Shown here one piece after another: positions 4,901-5,058 of a DNA stretch of 5,058 nucleotides. Position 1 is the first letter of the stretch; every line of letters begins with the position of its first letter. Origin of the DNA: Prevotellaceae bacterium UBA2448 (GTDB lineage: Bacteria > Bacteroidota > Bacteroidia > Bacteroidales > Bacteroidaceae); contig DDQG01000028.1 in the NCBI GenBank assembly GCA_002342585.1, positions 1-5,058 of the forward strand, given 5' to 3'. The position numbers and the translations under genes are program-made. The notes beneath the pieces are model-generated. The model did no database searches and had not been told where the DNA came from. It saw only the letters and a program-made list of their open reading frames with translations.

Positions 4901-5058
4901 TGATGACTTTGCAGAATTCCAGAAGATTGGTGGCACTGCTGCAACAGTTGCTAAGGGTAAGGCATATCTCGAGTTTGTCGGAGTATCTCTAGTTAAAGTC
5001 TTTAACATTGTCGATGGCGCTGCAACAGGTGTTGAGGCTCCAGTTGCTGCTGAGGCTG
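1995..5058 (+). CDS. Secreted multidomain carbohydrate-binding-like surface protein (partial, open at the window end)
   Basis: The frame runs from ATG 1995 to the window end without a stop (1021 residues seen). A signal peptide is clear: MRK, a hydrophobic core at residues 10-21, and likely cleavage after AWA at 26. Residues about 27-168 and 171-381 are beta-rich, Ser/Thr/Gly/Asn-rich and unassigned. Residues 386-457 (ATPTFTIGSYNYEEGGYAV) resemble chitobiase/hexosaminidase C-terminal domains. About 490-624 is another beta region. Residues 627-695 are alanine-rich helices like FIVAR modules. Residues 699-853 (LTNPNLEG, GLYQKVTLPAGNYSF, WMAIADLKLY) look like a galactose-binding-type carbohydrate-binding domain. 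Residues 855-1003 (YGWATFSSDYALDFSKA, VPAGTGLLLKGDAGDYTIPV) are a C-terminal module frequent in Prevotella secreted proteins. GVEAPVAAEA at the edge suggests a sorting tail follows. I see no catalytic domain; adhesion or glycan binding at the cell surface is inferred. Confidence 0.85.
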   Translation, partial: MRKFTFSFKMLLVAFLLLGGANSAWADEWSVDFGAIISAEGLKDKTEVSASTESTVTIGGTTMGTVTLGSTAVNSNFVMQTGEKWLARTGGYIHNQSSGNKSFAIRNCLAGQIIILRVGNATVNSATNATLLSGENGVNIYKVIADGDVKISHARYLYIYGVKVLNSYTITDESFPFTSSFGTNSNPFVGANYNVSGTDVSNLIQVTNTGAVALFDTSESPSGKYAVKEGEKLTISFTAYNGYYSSGTTGVSIKNSDGVVLAGYTYSLSNSAVTVTVGGEVVSTGELTGRSYYSGTSGANGLSNGSNRGYVATAGMNPVVTLTLMHDGTLTFSIIGGSANYTYTTPTPLEAKMDVASFAIYCTADNSDRTFCMGNLSVNAEPLVVATPTFTIGSYNYEEGGYAVTPSCATEGATLTYTIGEGAATACTSGVPFYAKGGKLNITASKAGWTSSSLAENDRWTLNSAPSSTSPETLIPFQASNDNGDKNIEHVYKSVTITGGNSSAIAGIVSGKASELKLRTNQNDNTVTLNVNPGYTVTKVSIAAKSNNEGATIGLTSTTVDGGDNIMAGTTTFPNSKAASAVEYVSGTISANNNIVFTFDNSAIDGTTGKKNKQIQATIKVWYKSPAENAYNKLKDAAEALRDVPNDNSAANSTLSSVITTQNAAVEAATNDAQIITAKTALQNAVMTYIAAANPTTGNQFDLTFLLTNPNLEGIVDWGDAAAQGWFTDIPRTGLGTYNNFAARTNQSKNCVERYTSDVYTTANTFGLYQKVTLPAGNYSFGAYALADNASNIVMAAGNAEGDAVTAGTLTAYTVDFTQASNSEIKMGLKISAEGTNAAHWMAIADLKLYKEAPTSVTATISEYGWATFSSDYALDFSKATEGLEAYMITGHEGNVVTKSKVEGTVPAGTGLLLKGDAGDYTIPVVASSETNVSANKLVAGTGAEVSEGGDNTRYVLGVNDNGTDSDESDDFAEFQKIGGTAATVAKGKAYLEFVGVSLVKVFNIVDGAATGVEAPVAAEA
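2048..2055 (+). repeat. G8 homopolymer in the signal-peptide codons
   Basis: Eight consecutive G residues span the codons for L-G-G-A at residues 18-21. Losing one G shifts the frame to a TGA at 2119-2121; gaining one shifts it to a TGA at 2075-2077. Either change would abolish the 1000-residue product. The GGG glycine codon is otherwise rare in this gene, so the tract is not demanded by codon habit. Confidence 0.8.
2826..2832 (+). repeat. G7 homopolymer within the coding region
   Basis: Seven G residues cover GGG GGG GAG, coding for G-G-E at residues 278-280. Losing one G leads to a TAA ten codons later, and gaining one also leads to a stop shortly after. It is a second potential slippage site in the same gene. 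Confidence 0.7.

Noticed and set aside
4754..5008. 84-residue reading frame on the minus strand
   Set aside because: It is fully antisense to a well-recognised C-terminal module and has no start signal.

Overview
The window looks like a chromosomal segment of a Prevotella/Segatella-type Bacteroidales bacterium. Three things point there. Three promoters match the Bacteroidetes consensus (TTTG, 19-20 bp, TAnnTTTG) and none shows an E. coli-like -35/-10 pair. The intergenic DNA is AT-rich but carries sharply GC-rich octamer repeats of GGCGCGTC. The long secreted protein has a C-terminal half built from modules commonly seen in Prevotella surface proteins. Genus is an inference from style, not from a marker gene.

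Layout. Bases 1-515 hold no gene but much symmetric DNA: a 26-bp palindrome (54-79) and a nested structure in which perfect 30-nt GC-rich inverted repeats (205-234 and 359-388) surround a perfect 39-nt AT palindrome (279-317) with almost the same centre. Bases 466-748 are what remains of a first toxin-antitoxin (TA) locus: a consensus promoter, a 41-residue acidic antitoxin-like ORF, and an overlapping ParE/RelE-like toxin cut to 39 residues. Bases 772-1371 are an intact second TA locus: promoter, paired 9-bp direct repeats in the leader, an 84-residue ribbon-helix-helix antitoxin, and a 90-residue YafQ-family mRNA interferase joined by a TGATG stop/start overlap.

Bases 1372-1994 carry no convincing gene. 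They contain 3.5 tandem copies of a 22-bp unit that displays four perfect TTCATTAATGAA palindromes, a third copy of the GGCGCGTC repeat, a pair of mutually exclusive GC-rich hairpins, and a consensus promoter (1820-1850) followed by a leader of roughly 135-140 nt. That leader opens a single reading frame from 1995 to the end of the window (1021 residues, no stop). It encodes an exported multidomain protein: signal peptide, beta-rich N-terminal region, chitobiase C-terminal-like domain, second beta region, FIVAR-like helical segment, carbohydrate-binding-like domain, and a Prevotella-type C-terminal domain. The C-terminal sorting tail probably lies just past the window edge.

The TA loci and the surface protein do not obviously form one pathway. 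The most notable points are the G8 tract inside the signal-peptide codons (a possible phase-variation switch), the concentric inverted-repeat structure, the palindrome array behind the toxin, and the decayed TA remnant next to an intact one. GGCGCGTC repeats lie on both sides of the TA region.
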